Part shown: positions 44,526 through 54,362 of the stretch, one piece after another
Numbering within the stretch: position 1 is the first letter of the stretch
How the letters are laid out: each line of letters begins with the position of its first letter
Origin: Paenibacillus barcinonensis
GTDB taxonomy: Bacteria; Bacillota; Bacilli; Paenibacillales; Paenibacillaceae
Reading direction: 5' to 3'
Assembly (NCBI RefSeq): GCF_003217495.1
Contig: NZ_QJSW01000020.1
Location: forward strand, 1 to 64,000
Length of the DNA: 64,000 nt
Notes under the pieces: model-generated
The model's database searches: none
The model's input: the letters and a program-made list of their open reading frames with translations, nothing else
What the model was told of the DNA's origin: nothing
Position numbers and translations under genes: made by a program

Positions 44526-45440
44526 TTGAAACAACGAAATTCAAACATCAATGGCCGCATCAGCTCAGGTACAATGTACCATATGATGATGATCCCGGGC
44601 ATTTTATTTTTGCTTGTATTCAGCTATATTCCGATGGTTGGCGTAATCACAGCCTTTCAGGACTATATCCCGGCCAAAGGAATGTTTGGCTCTGAATTTG
44701 TCGGGCTCAAACATTTCATCTATATGTTCAAATTGCCCGACATTGCACAAGTGGTGAGCAACACGTTAGTCATCGCTCTTGGCAAAATTCTGCTCGGTAC
44801 GCTGATGGCCATCATTTTTTCGGTGCTGCTTAATGAAATTCGCATCAAAACGATTAAGAAATCGGTACAAACGATTGTGTATCTGCCACACTTTCTATCC
44901 TGGGTAGTGCTTGCTTCGGTCGTTGTTAATATGTTTAGCCTGGATGGCATTGTGAATCAAATTCTGGCCTTCTTCGGAGTACAGCATATTAATTTCCTAG
45001 GCAGCAACACATGGTTTCAACCACTGATTATCGGGACAGATGTATGGAAGGAATTCGGATACAGCTCCATCGTATATCTGGCTGCCATTACCTCCATCGA
45101 CCCGGGCTTATATGAGGCTGCGGGCATGGACGGGGCCAGCTGGTGGAGAAAAGTATGGCACATTACGCTGCCAGGTATGCTGCCAATTATTCTGCTCATG
45201 GGTGTCATGAGTCTGACCAATATATTAAGTGCGGGCTTTGATCAAATCTACAACCTTTATAATCCGATCGTCTATGAATCAGGAGACATTCTGGATACGT
45301 ATGTTTACCGCATTGGTCTGGTTGGAAGACAGTACAGCTTCGGTACGGCAGTGGGTTTATTCAAGTCCGTGATCGGTATTGTTTTACTGTTATCGGCCAA
45401 TCAGCTCGCCAAAAAATATACGGATCGCAAAATATTCTAA
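44526..45440 (+). CDS. Sugar ABC transporter permease, LplB type
   Basis: 304 residues with six membrane helices. The EAA loop is YEAAGMDGASWWRKVWHITL, which contacts the ATPase. The start is TTG at 44526, preceded by GGAAGGAG at correct spacing; the ATG nearby is out of frame. It lies 77 bp after the binding-protein gene and 13 bp before the second permease gene. Confidence 0.92.
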   Translation: MKQRNSNINGRISSGTMYHMMMIPGILFLLVFSYIPMVGVITAFQDYIPAKGMFGSEFVGLKHFIYMFKLPDIAQVVSNTLVIALGKILLGTLMAIIFSVLLNEIRIKTIKKSVQTIVYLPHFLSWVVLASVVVNMFSLDGIVNQILAFFGVQHINFLGSNTWFQPLIIGTDVWKEFGYSSIVYLAAITSIDPGLYEAAGMDGASWWRKVWHITLPGMLPIILLMGVMSLTNILSAGFDQIYNLYNPIVYESGDILDTYVYRIGLVGRQYSFGTAVGLFKSVIGIVLLLSANQLAKKYTDRKIF

Positions 45441-45453
45441 GGAGGCAACGTCT

Positions 45454-46347
45454 GTGTCATACTCTGCAAACTTCAAGGATCGACTGGGCCGGTTCTGCAT
45501 CTATGCCATTGTCATCCTGCTTGCGCTGATCTGCCTTCTGCCTTTATGGAATATCGTAGCGATTTCCTTCAGCAGCAGCGAGGCCGTATCTGCCAATGCA
45601 GTTGGACTTGTTCCGGTTAACTTCACGACAGCAGCCTATACCCGAATCATTGATGATGCTCAGTTCTGGCGTTCTTTCGGCATATCCGTGCTGCGTGTAG
45701 TGCTTTCCCTTGTGCTCAACATGATTCTGATTACTTTGATGGCTTATCCATTGTCCAAATCCAAAAGGGAATTCAAGGGCAGAAACATCTATATGAATGT
45801 TATGATCTTTGCGATGCTGTTCAGCGGGGGCATGATCCCGAGTTACCTGCTGATCAAAAATCTGGATATGCTCAACACCATCTGGGCGCTTGTACTGCCC
45901 GGCGCGGTACCGATATTCAGCGTGATCCTGGTCATGAACTTTTTCTCAGCCGTTCCTGAAGCGCTGGAAGAAGCTGCATTCATAGACGGTGCGAGCCCGC
46001 TTCAGGTTTTATTCAAAGTTTACGTTCCTGTGTCTATTCCTGCACTGGCCACAGTGGCTTTATTCAGTATCGTGGGTACATGGAATGATTTCTTCAGTGG
46101 TTTGATCTATATGACCAAAGTGAGCAACTATCCACTTATGACTTATATCCAGTCACTTAACGTGAATATTGCGGACCTGCTCCAGGCCGGCACAAACTCC
46201 AGCGAGCTTAGCAATCTGACCGAGATATCCAATAAAAATCTGAATGCAGCCAAAATCGTAGTGGCAGTGATTCCGCTACTGCTGATTTATCCGCTGCTCC
46301 AGAAATACTTTGTAACGGGAATCGTTGTCGGATCGGTCAAGGAATAA
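45454..46347 (+). CDS. Sugar ABC transporter permease, LplC type
   Basis: 297 residues, six membrane helices, with the EAA loop LEEAAFIDGASPLQVLFKVY. It starts at GTG 45454, placed by AAGGAGG at 45439-45445; the frame is open upstream inside the first permease gene. It forms the membrane channel with the LplB-type protein. Confidence 0.92.
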   Translation: MSYSANFKDRLGRFCIYAIVILLALICLLPLWNIVAISFSSSEAVSANAVGLVPVNFTTAAYTRIIDDAQFWRSFGISVLRVVLSLVLNMILITLMAYPLSKSKREFKGRNIYMNVMIFAMLFSGGMIPSYLLIKNLDMLNTIWALVLPGAVPIFSVILVMNFFSAVPEALEEAAFIDGASPLQVLFKVYVPVSIPALATVALFSIVGTWNDFFSGLIYMTKVSNYPLMTYIQSLNVNIADLLQAGTNSSELSNLTEISNKNLNAAKIVVAVIPLLLIYPLLQKYFVTGIVVGSVKE

Positions 46348-46462
46348 CCAGCTGCAATCAGAACATAAACGTGAGTATTTTAATATATAAGGGCAATCAC
46401 TCAAGAATAAAATAGGATAGAGGGCGCAGCCACTTGGGCACGTCAGAGAGGTGGAGCAACGT

Positions 46463-48091
46463 ATGGAACCGAAGCAATGGTGGAAAGAGACAGTTGTTTA
46501 TCAGATCTATCCTCGCAGTTTTCAGGATAGCAATGGAGATGGAATTGGTGACTTGAAGGGCATTGTCTCCCGTCTGGATTATCTGCAGCAGCTTGGAATC
46601 GGTGCAATCTGGTTATCACCCGTATGCAAATCTCCTCAAGATGATTACGGTTATGATATTTCAGATTATCAGGATATTGATCCGATGTTCGGCTCACTGG
46701 AGGATATGGAAGCCTTAATTGATGAAGCTGCCAAACGGAACATACGCATTATCATGGATCTGGTTCTCAATCATACATCCGATGAGCATCCCTGGTTCCA
46801 GGAAGCCAAAAAGGGAAAAGACAATCCATACTATGACTATTATGTATGGCGAGACGGGATTGAAGGAACACCGCCTAACGACTTGGGCTCTACCTTCGGC
46901 GGTTCAGCCTGGGAGTGGGTGCCCGAGATGGGCCAATATTATTTACATTTATTTTCTGTCAAGCAGCCGGACCTTAACTGGGCCAATCCGAAAGTACGGC
47001 AGGAAATGTACAATATGATCAATTGGTGGATCGGGAAGGGTGTCGGTGGGTTTCGCCTCGATGTCATTGACCTGATCGGTAAAGAGCCGGATGCCAAAAT
47101 CACAGGAAACGGGCCTCTTCTCCATGAATATATTCGAGAATTAAGTCGGGAAACGTTCCAAAAAGGAAATGAGCTGTTAACGGTGGGCGAAACATGGGGA
47201 GCCACGCCAGACATTGCGAAACTGTACAGCAACCCGGACGGCAGTGAGTTTTCCATGGTATTTCAGTTTGAGCATATCAGCCTGGATGAGCAGGAGGGCA
47301 AGGGTAAGTGGGATCTCAAACCTCTGGATCTGATGGAGCTGAAAACGGTACTGTCCAAGTGGCAGACCGAGCTTAAAGGAGAGGCATGGAACAGTCTGTT
47401 CTGGAATAACCACGACCTGCCACGGATCGTCTCACGCTGGGGGAACGATGGCGAGTTCAGAGTTGAGTCCGCTAAAATGCTCGCAACCCTGTTGCATGGA
47501 ATGCAAGGTACACCTTACATCTATCAGGGTGAGGAGCTGGGTATGACCAATGTTCAATATGAGATTGAGGATTATCGGGATATTGAATTGCTTCGGTTGT
47601 ACCGGGAAAGAATCGAAAAGGGGTATACTGAACAGGATGTGATGGAGTCGATCTACGCGAAGGGACGCGATAATGCGAGAACGCCTATGCAGTGGAATGA
47701 TTCCAAACATGCAGGATTTACTACGGGCGAACCTTGGATCAAAGTTAATCCGAATTACACGGACATTCACGCCGCAGAAAATGTAAACAATCCGAATTCA
47801 ATATTCCATTATTATCGTCAGCTCATTCAGCTCAGAAAAGATTATGAAGTCATTGTTTATGGCGATTATACATTGATTTTCCCGGAACATCCCGATGTGT
47901 TTGCTTACAAACGAACGTTACATGATAAACAAATTATAGTGGTTTGCAATTTCCGGGGATATAAGGTAGAACTACCGCTCCAGGAGCAAATGGAAGAATC
48001 TGCTAAACTGTTGCTGGCTAATTATTCAGATCATCTGGCTCATAACGAATTACGTCCATACGAAGCCAGAATGTACCTTATGGAAACTTAA
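46463..48091 (+). CDS. GH13 alpha-glucosidase / oligo-1,6-glucosidase (1)
   Basis: 542 residues of GH13 (subfamily 31 type): TIM barrel with domain B and a C-terminal beta domain. WWKETVVYQIYPRSFQDSNG opens the barrel; the nucleophile Asp is in GGFRLDVIDLIG, the acid Glu in LTVGETWG and the third Asp in NNHDLPR. There is no signal peptide, so imported alpha-glucosides such as isomaltose are cut in the cytoplasm. ATG 46463 follows GAGGTGGAG. It lies 115 bp after the ABC permeases and is co-directional with the second GH13 gene. Confidence 0.92.
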   Translation: MEPKQWWKETVVYQIYPRSFQDSNGDGIGDLKGIVSRLDYLQQLGIGAIWLSPVCKSPQDDYGYDISDYQDIDPMFGSLEDMEALIDEAAKRNIRIIMDLVLNHTSDEHPWFQEAKKGKDNPYYDYYVWRDGIEGTPPNDLGSTFGGSAWEWVPEMGQYYLHLFSVKQPDLNWANPKVRQEMYNMINWWIGKGVGGFRLDVIDLIGKEPDAKITGNGPLLHEYIRELSRETFQKGNELLTVGETWGATPDIAKLYSNPDGSEFSMVFQFEHISLDEQEGKGKWDLKPLDLMELKTVLSKWQTELKGEAWNSLFWNNHDLPRIVSRWGNDGEFRVESAKMLATLLHGMQGTPYIYQGEELGMTNVQYEIEDYRDIELLRLYRERIEKGYTEQDVMESIYAKGRDNARTPMQWNDSKHAGFTTGEPWIKVNPNYTDIHAAENVNNPNSIFHYYRQLIQLRKDYEVIVYGDYTLIFPEHPDVFAYKRTLHDKQIIVVCNFRGYKVELPLQEQMEESAKLLLANYSDHLAHNELRPYEARMYLMET

Positions 48092-48137
48092 AAATATTAT
48101 GATAACAGCCGTAGTTAAGAAAGAAGGAAGAGTACGA

Positions 48138-49814
48138 ATGAAAAGAGTATGGTGGAAAGAGGCAACCGCTTATCAAATCTATTCAAGGAGCTTTATGGAT
48201 TCAAACGGGGACGGCATCGGCGACATTCAAGGAATTCTGTCCAAACTGGACTATATTCAGGAGCTTGGTATTGATCTGATATGGATCTGTCCGATGTATA
48301 AGTCGCCTAATGATGATAACGGGTATGACATCAGTGATTACTGCTCTATTATGGATGAATTCGGAACGATGGCTGATTTTGATCAATTATTACAGGAAGT
48401 CCATCGGCGCGGTATGAAGCTTATTATGGATCTGGTCATTAACCACACCAGTGACGAGCATCCCTGGTTCATTGAATCCCGTTCTTCCGTCGATAATCCG
48501 AAACGGGACTGGTATATCTGGAGGGACGGCAGGAACGAAGAGGAGCCTAACAACTGGGAAAGCATCTTTGGCGGCTCGGCCTGGCAATACGACGAAACTA
48601 GAGGGCAGTATTATCTTCATCTGTTCTCCAAAAAACAACCGGACCTCAACTGGGCCAATGCCGAGGTTCGTAAATCTATCTACCAGATGATGAATTGGTG
48701 GATGGACAAAGGCATTGACGGCTTTCGGGTGGATGCGATCAGCCATATCCATAAAGAAGAGGGTTTGCTGGATATGCCGGCCAAGGAAGGCGTCAGATAC
48801 ATTTCTTCATTTGAGAAGCACATGAATGTGAAAGGCATTCAACGTTATCTGCAGGAAATGAAGGAAGAAACGCTCTCCAAATATAACGTTGTCACTGTTG
48901 GCGAAGCAAATGGAGTAAAAGTAGAGGATTCCGAGGATTTACTCGATTGGATCTGTGAAGTCAGAGGCAAATTCAATATGGTATTCCAATTCGAGCACCT
49001 TGACTTGTGGAATAACAGCACAGACAGGCAGCTGGATGTTTCCAAGCTGAAAAATGTGATGACCAAATGGCAGAAAGCACTGGAAGGCATCGGCTGGAAT
49101 GCGCTGTTTATTGAAAACCACGACCAGCCGCGCAAGGTTTCCTCCTGGGGAAACGATACGCAATATTGGTATGAAAGTGCTACAGCGCTTGGTGCCATGT
49201 ACTTTTTCATGCAGGGCACGCCATTCATCTATCAGGGACAGGAAATTGGAATGACCAATGTGTCTTATCCTTCGATTGAGGATTACAACGACATCGCTGA
49301 CCACAACCTGTATCGGATCAAACGGGAAGAAGGCATGTCACACGAGCAGATTATGAATATGATCTGGGCGTCCAGCCGGGATAATTCCAGAACACCGATG
49401 CAGTGGTCGGCAGGGAACCAGGGTGGGTTCACGACAGGTATTCCCTGGTTAAGGATGAATGATAATTATCTCGATATTAACGTGGAAAAACAGCTGCAGG
49501 AGCCTCATTCTGTTCTAAATTTCTATAAACAGATGATCCGGCTGCGGAAACAGCATGACACGTTGATTTACGGCACTTACGACCTTCTATTGCCTGAATA
49601 TCCTGAAGTTTTCGCTTACACACGCACACTGGAAAATCAGCAGGTGCTGGTGCTTATCAATCTGAGCGAACACACCGTGGAGATGGAGGAAAATGAGCTT
49701 GGCGTTCGGTTATCAGAGCTCTGGCTGACCAACTACGTGAATCATGTCTCTGGTCGACTGCAACCGTATGAAGCCCGTATTGGATTATGTGACTCCTTTT
49801 TTCGTTTCTTCTAG
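48138..49814 (+). CDS. GH13 alpha-glucosidase / oligo-1,6-glucosidase (2)
   Basis: 558 residues, same domain order as the preceding enzyme and clearly a paralogue. The nucleophile Asp is in DGFRVDAISHI, the acid Glu in VTVGEANG and the third Asp in ENHDQPR. Differences near the active site (VDAISHIHKEEG against LDVIDLIGKEPD, and EANG against ETWG) suggest the two enzymes prefer different linkages or chain lengths. It has its own GAAGGAAGAG and starts 46 bp after the first gene, so the pair is probably co-transcribed. Confidence 0.92.
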   Translation: MKRVWWKEATAYQIYSRSFMDSNGDGIGDIQGILSKLDYIQELGIDLIWICPMYKSPNDDNGYDISDYCSIMDEFGTMADFDQLLQEVHRRGMKLIMDLVINHTSDEHPWFIESRSSVDNPKRDWYIWRDGRNEEEPNNWESIFGGSAWQYDETRGQYYLHLFSKKQPDLNWANAEVRKSIYQMMNWWMDKGIDGFRVDAISHIHKEEGLLDMPAKEGVRYISSFEKHMNVKGIQRYLQEMKEETLSKYNVVTVGEANGVKVEDSEDLLDWICEVRGKFNMVFQFEHLDLWNNSTDRQLDVSKLKNVMTKWQKALEGIGWNALFIENHDQPRKVSSWGNDTQYWYESATALGAMYFFMQGTPFIYQGQEIGMTNVSYPSIEDYNDIADHNLYRIKREEGMSHEQIMNMIWASSRDNSRTPMQWSAGNQGGFTTGIPWLRMNDNYLDINVEKQLQEPHSVLNFYKQMIRLRKQHDTLIYGTYDLLLPEYPEVFAYTRTLENQQVLVLINLSEHTVEMEENELGVRLSELWLTNYVNHVSGRLQPYEARIGLCDSFFRFF

Positions 49815-49816
49815 CT

Positions 49817-49842
49817 TTGTGTCATATTAGATGACACAATTT
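49817..49842. promoter_or_regulatory. Perfect inverted repeat matching GlnR/TnrA box; possible terminator
   Basis: TTGTGTCAT (49817-49825) and ATGACACAA (49831-49839) are perfect arms around ATTAG, followed by only a short T-run. The core TGTCATATTAGATGACA (49820-49836) matches TGTNA-N7-TNACA exactly. It may end the GH13 transcript, control the amino-acid permease gene downstream, or both. Confidence 0.5.
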
Positions 49843-49859
49843 GATGCAAAAATCTGTTT

Positions 49860-49914
49860 TTGTAATTATTTTCTCTTGTTTTGTAATTCTCATGTATTAG
49901 ACTCTCCGTAATAT
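49860..49914 (+). promoter_or_regulatory. Two-part promoter motif of the permease, shared with ald
   Basis: TTGTAATT occurs at 49860-49867 and 49881-49888 (21 bp apart). TTGTAATTCTCATGT (49881-49895) is followed, 23 bp from its first base, by CTCCGTA and a -10-like TAATAT (49909-49914). The same arrangement lies upstream of ald, with the same 28-bp distance from motif to -10. Confidence 0.65.
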
Positions 49915-49967
49915 TCATTTAAGTGGAAGGTAATATTCCATACTAAGCAATTAATGGAGGGAATAAC

Positions 49968-51368
49968 GTGGGAATTACAGCAGAGAACGCCAATCAAGGA
50001 AAGTTAACCTTAAAACATCAAATTATTTTCGGCCTTGCGTACATGTCTCCACTAGCAGCTATGAGCACGCTAGGGATCGTCACCGAAATGACACAAGGTT
50101 TAGTAGCCACCACATACTTGATCGCATTAATCGTCGTTATGTTTACGGTATACAGTTATAGTCAAATGGTGAAGGCATATCCGATATCCGGCTCTTCTTA
50201 TACGTATACACAGAAATCATTACATCCCAATGTAGGGTTTCTCGTAGGCTGGGCAGTGCTCATGGACTATTTATTTGTTCCGATGTTATGTACGCTGATT
50301 TTTGGTTTGTACATGAACACATTAATTCCAGAAATCCCGCAATTCGTATGGATGATCTCCCTGGCTGTACTGATGACAATCCTGAATGTCCGTGGTGTAA
50401 AGCTCGCAGTCAAAGTGAATAGTTTACTTATTCTCCTTCAGTATGTCGGTGTCGCTGTATTTGTCTATTTATGTATAAGAGGTTTAACGCATGGTCTGGG
50501 AAGTAATACGCTGTTCTCACTTGAACCTTTCTACAATCCGAATTTTGCACTTGCTAATGTTGTTGCTGGCGCAGCACTTGTTTTTCAGTCCTTCCTGGGC
50601 TTTGATGCGATTGCAACATTGGCAGAGGAATCTGTTCAACCCAAAAAAACCATCCCCAAGGCTCTCGCTATTTGCTGCTTGCTGAATGGCTTGGTATTTG
50701 TAACCATCTCATATCTCTCAAGCCTGGCATATCCCTCTCACCGTTTCCAATCTGCGGACACTGGAATTCTTGAGATAGGCTTATATTTGGCAGGAAACTG
50801 GTATATTATCTTCTCCTCGATTACATCCATGATTGCAAGTGCAGCTTCCATGCTTGCTTCTCAATCCAGTGCCGCTACAATGCTCTATGTAATGTCTCGC
50901 GACGGGGTTTTCCCGAAAAAATGGTTAGCTCGCAAGCACTCCAAATTCGGAACTCCTTATATTAACATTATTCTGATCGGCCTGATTTCCATGACAGGTG
51001 CATTATTTCTGAATTTGGGCACCGCTGCTTCATTTATCAATTTTGGAGCCTTCCTCGCTTTTACATCCGTTAATCTATGCGTGATTGCACATTATTACAT
51101 CCGCAACAGACAACGTTCCTTGAAAGATCATATTTTTTATTTGCTCATTCCCTCCGTTGGAGCTGTAAGCAATCTCTGGCTGTTAATCAATCTTGAGCGC
51201 ACCGCTCTCATTCTTGGCACAACCTGGATCATTCTAGGAATTGCATATCTTTTATATCTGACCCGGTTTTTTAAAGCCAAAATTCCACAGATGGAAGTCG
51301 TGGATCAGCATGTAGAGTTGATGGAGAAAAGACCGGATACACAAGTGCCTCTCTCGGCAGTCAATTAA
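49968..51368 (+). CDS. APC-superfamily amino-acid/amine permease
   Basis: 466 residues, about twelve membrane helices. GLAYMSPLAAMSTLGIVTEM (helix 1) and SFLGFDAIATLAEESVQPKK (the TM6-7 region) are typical of the amino-acid/polyamine/organocation superfamily, close to putrescine/GABA importers such as PuuP/YhdG. It starts at GTG 49968 after ATGGAGGG. It probably imports the amino compound used by the transaminase and alanine dehydrogenase, whose promoter carries the same two-part motif. A bidirectional terminator separates it from the convergent regulator gene. Confidence 0.9.
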   Translation: MGITAENANQGKLTLKHQIIFGLAYMSPLAAMSTLGIVTEMTQGLVATTYLIALIVVMFTVYSYSQMVKAYPISGSSYTYTQKSLHPNVGFLVGWAVLMDYLFVPMLCTLIFGLYMNTLIPEIPQFVWMISLAVLMTILNVRGVKLAVKVNSLLILLQYVGVAVFVYLCIRGLTHGLGSNTLFSLEPFYNPNFALANVVAGAALVFQSFLGFDAIATLAEESVQPKKTIPKALAICCLLNGLVFVTISYLSSLAYPSHRFQSADTGILEIGLYLAGNWYIIFSSITSMIASAASMLASQSSAATMLYVMSRDGVFPKKWLARKHSKFGTPYINIILIGLISMTGALFLNLGTAASFINFGAFLAFTSVNLCVIAHYYIRNRQRSLKDHIFYLLIPSVGAVSNLWLLINLERTALILGTTWIILGIAYLLYLTRFFKAKIPQMEVVDQHVELMEKRPDTQVPLSAVN

Positions 51369-51409
51369 ACGACAAGCTCATCACCAAGCGCACCGAAAAT
51401 GATCTAATA

Positions 51410-51450
51410 AAGACGCCTCAACCCCAAATGTGAAGGGGCGAAGGCGTCTT
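51410..51450. terminator. Bidirectional terminator
   Basis: AAGACGCCT (51410-51418) pairs with AGGCGTCTT (51442-51450), with an inner CCCC/GGGG. It lies between the convergent permease and regulator genes. Confidence 0.8.
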
Positions 51451-51457
51451 ATTTCTG

Positions 51458-54166
51458 TTATACGAGTAAAATTGCAGTAATTTCGCTTGGCAGCTCTAGT
51501 CCGAGCTCCTTATGAATGTAACGTTCCATTTTGGAAGCGACATGTCTGGCCTGAGATCGCATTCCGTACTGAATGAGGGAACCAATATATTCAATATATG
51601 ACTCCTCGCGATAAGGGTCCTTGTTGACTAGCTTCTCATAATACCCTAATGCACGAATAGGGTCATTGTTCGTTTTGTAATGCTGTGCAACTTCTTTTAA
51701 CAGCTTCAAGTATGAAAGACGTATTTTCTCTCGTTCAATTTCCAGAAATGGCTCGTACAGATATTCAGAGAAGTAGTCTCCTCTATACATACTCTCAGCC
51801 CGAAGTAATGCAGGAATATCAGGAAGAGCAGCATTAGAAGAAAGAGCATACACATAATGATCCAGATCAAGATCAATGTATGCAGCGTTCAGATAATACA
51901 GGCCAGACTCACGGCAGATGAATTTGATCCCGTCACCAGGTGATGTATTCTTTTCAAGTGATTTTCGAAGAGTGGAGAGAGCAACATGAAAATGATTGCT
52001 TGCTGACTTGAGATCCTCCATAGGAAAAAGCTCATCCAGTATGAGATCTTTATGCATTTTGCGATTACGGTGTGTGATCAGGTACTGAAGCACTCGTAAA
52101 CTGGAGGATCTATTAATTACGATTAATTCCCCATTCCATTTCATTTCAAAGGTGCCCAGCACGTTTACTTCCAGTTTAGCTGATTGCTCCTGAATCTGCT
52201 CCACCTTTCGTGTAGGGACATCCGTGCGAATCGTTTGCTCGTTCCAGATATGAGTAAAGGTGGCAATTAGTGCAGAAGAGGACTCTAACCATCTACAGGC
52301 TTCAGCAAAGCTTCGCTCAGCCTCTTCAATATCACCACAGGCGTGCAGGGTTTGCGCCAGTTCGAATAAAGCCCAGCCTTTGTCAAAATTTAATGAAAAA
52401 GCATTTGCAAGGGCGTAAGCCTTACGGGCCCATTCAATGGATTTGGATAGCTCCTGCTGCATACGATATGTCCTGCTTATCGTTGACCAAATGAACAAGT
52501 TGGATATATCGTTCTCATCCGACAGTGAGAGGGCTTGATTCGCATACAATGCCCCCTCCTCAATGTGATTCATATCCAGATAAATGTTTGCCATAGTATC
52601 CAGTACAAGTAACTGAATCGGTTGTATACCATACTTCTCTGCAATAAAAAGAGATTTTCGCGCGTATGACATAGCCTCATCCAATCGTCCCTCACACCGC
52701 CGTATATCAGCAATTCCATTCAGACTAAACGCTGCAATCGGATGATCGTTCATCGCTGTTGAAGCTTCTAGCGCATCCTCATATAACTCCACTGCTTTTG
52801 CCGGATTCACACCTGTATAGATCGCAGCTAGTCGATGGCCCACCACCATTCGATTCCTCAAGCTCTTGCTGGCACGAGCTTCCTTCATTCGCTCCTCCAG
52901 ATGAGAAATCAATTCCTCGTATGCATTGGCACTGTAACAACGGATAATAAAAAAAGTCAGAAAGGCTACGGATAAACCCGGTGAAGCTTTTTCTACCCAG
53001 CCTTCAGCCAGTATCATCAATTCCAATGGATTATATCTTGAAGATAACATATTCGCACACCGTGCAGCATTTAAGTAGTCGCCACCTGCTATATAGTTCG
53101 AGAAGGCACTAAAAAATTCAAAGCGGCGCTCATAGATGCCAGCCAATTCGACATGCCTCTGCTTGAGCTGCATTGCACCTATTTTTTTCTTGTAGGTTTC
53201 ATAAAGAAAAACCCTGAACAACGAGTGGTAGCGAAGAGCACCATTCTCCTTTTTCACAAACAGATTGTTGCGAATCAGTGCCTCCAGCATGGTCTCGGAG
53301 GGCGGGTCGCCAATATATTGATCCATTACCTGGATGTCCAGCTCAGTTAATACGCTGCTTTTCAGCAGGAAATCACCAACTTCCAGACCCTGGCTCATCA
53401 TGACGGCCGTCTCAAAATAGCTGAATATTTCCACGTTCACACTGAGCCTCGATAAATAAGTCATTCTCTCGCGCGGAGACTTCTCCCTAAAAGCCTTGAG
53501 TATAAAGGGCAGGATGGCCGCCCAGCCTTCCGTCTTCTCATAGATTATCTCCAGCTCTTCAGGAAGTAATTCGATTCCAGCCAGCTGTTGGAAGTAACTC
53601 ACGATCTCGGAGGGAGTGAAGGATAGCTCATCCGTCCCAAGTTCCATATAATCCCAGTTTGATTTTAATTTCGCCCAATCCGAGTGCAGTGAAGAGCATG
53701 ATACTAAAATAAACTGGAAGTGGGGAGGTGCACTTTCGATCAGATTCTGAATCATCCTGCGTGTTTTCTCGTGTTCATCTAACAGATGATAGTTATTTAG
53801 AACGATAACCTTGGACTTATTACATAAGAACAGCAGGGAGAGAATATCGTGAATTCCATTCGAGGCAAGCTTCACTTGAAGATTGTTTTCTTCAGAGTCC
53901 ATATGCAGCGCTCGGAACACAGCAACCTTCAGATAAGTTAACCCTCGATCCTCTGTCATGTCCTCCAGATCAAGATTGATCCAAATCGGATCTATTTCTT
54001 TATTTTTCAAAAAATCAGAGATCACTATCGCCTTCCCATACCCAACGGGACCATTGATGTGAATAAATCTACCATTCATTCCAGATTCGAGTCTGTTAAA
54101 TAACCGTTGACGAGGAACGTAAGAAATGAAAGTTGGCATTCGCAGTTTACTCTCGATGATATTCAT
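51458..54166 (-). CDS. Large SARP-like regulator (STAND-like domain, TPR, wHTH, BTAD)
   Basis: 902 residues. The N-terminal region (about 1-330) resembles the MalT-type STAND NTPase module, but Walker A reads GPVGYGKA (39-46), with Ala in place of Ser/Thr, and the Walker B end reads VLNNYHLLDE, with Asn124-Asn125 in place of the usual Asp pair. TPR-like helical repeats follow (about 380-640), then an OmpR-type wHTH (about 665-745; RVLQYLITHRNRKMHKDLIL) and a BTAD domain (about 760-895), the SARP order. AAAGGTGGGG precedes the ATG. It is divergent from ald and convergent with the permease, and probably controls both through their shared motif. Confidence 0.85.
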   Translation of the reverse strand: MNIIESKLRMPTFISYVPRQRLFNRLESGMNGRFIHINGPVGYGKAIVISDFLKNKEIDPIWINLDLEDMTEDRGLTYLKVAVFRALHMDSEENNLQVKLASNGIHDILSLLFLCNKSKVIVLNNYHLLDEHEKTRRMIQNLIESAPPHFQFILVSCSSLHSDWAKLKSNWDYMELGTDELSFTPSEIVSYFQQLAGIELLPEELEIIYEKTEGWAAILPFILKAFREKSPRERMTYLSRLSVNVEIFSYFETAVMMSQGLEVGDFLLKSSVLTELDIQVMDQYIGDPPSETMLEALIRNNLFVKKENGALRYHSLFRVFLYETYKKKIGAMQLKQRHVELAGIYERRFEFFSAFSNYIAGGDYLNAARCANMLSSRYNPLELMILAEGWVEKASPGLSVAFLTFFIIRCYSANAYEELISHLEERMKEARASKSLRNRMVVGHRLAAIYTGVNPAKAVELYEDALEASTAMNDHPIAAFSLNGIADIRRCEGRLDEAMSYARKSLFIAEKYGIQPIQLLVLDTMANIYLDMNHIEEGALYANQALSLSDENDISNLFIWSTISRTYRMQQELSKSIEWARKAYALANAFSLNFDKGWALFELAQTLHACGDIEEAERSFAEACRWLESSSALIATFTHIWNEQTIRTDVPTRKVEQIQEQSAKLEVNVLGTFEMKWNGELIVINRSSSLRVLQYLITHRNRKMHKDLILDELFPMEDLKSASNHFHVALSTLRKSLEKNTSPGDGIKFICRESGLYYLNAAYIDLDLDHYVYALSSNAALPDIPALLRAESMYRGDYFSEYLYEPFLEIEREKIRLSYLKLLKEVAQHYKTNNDPIRALGYYEKLVNKDPYREESYIEYIGSLIQYGMRSQARHVASKMERYIHKELGLELPSEITAILLV

Positions 54167-54262
54167 TGCAAATCCCCACCTTTTTACGACTTAATCATTT
54201 ATATGTCAGGTATTATACCACAATTTATCAGAATCTAGTGTTAAAACGTTTAAAACTCTCTT

Positions 54263-54318
54263 TTGTAAGTAAAACTCATCGTTATTGTAATTCCCATGTC
54301 ATTTATCCTCCGTATAGT
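54263..54318 (+). promoter_or_regulatory. Two-part promoter motif of ald
   Basis: TTGTAAGT (54263-54270) and TTGTAATT (54285-54292) are 22 bp apart. TTGTAATTCCCATGT (54285-54299) is followed 23 bp from its start by CTCCGTA and TATAGT (54313-54318), as at the permease promoter. GATGTT/AACATC (54319-54334) forms a small palindrome at the expected start of transcription. Confidence 0.65.
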
Positions 54319-54362
54319 GATGTTATAAAACATCATAATGATTTGAAAGAGGTGCAGTATAC

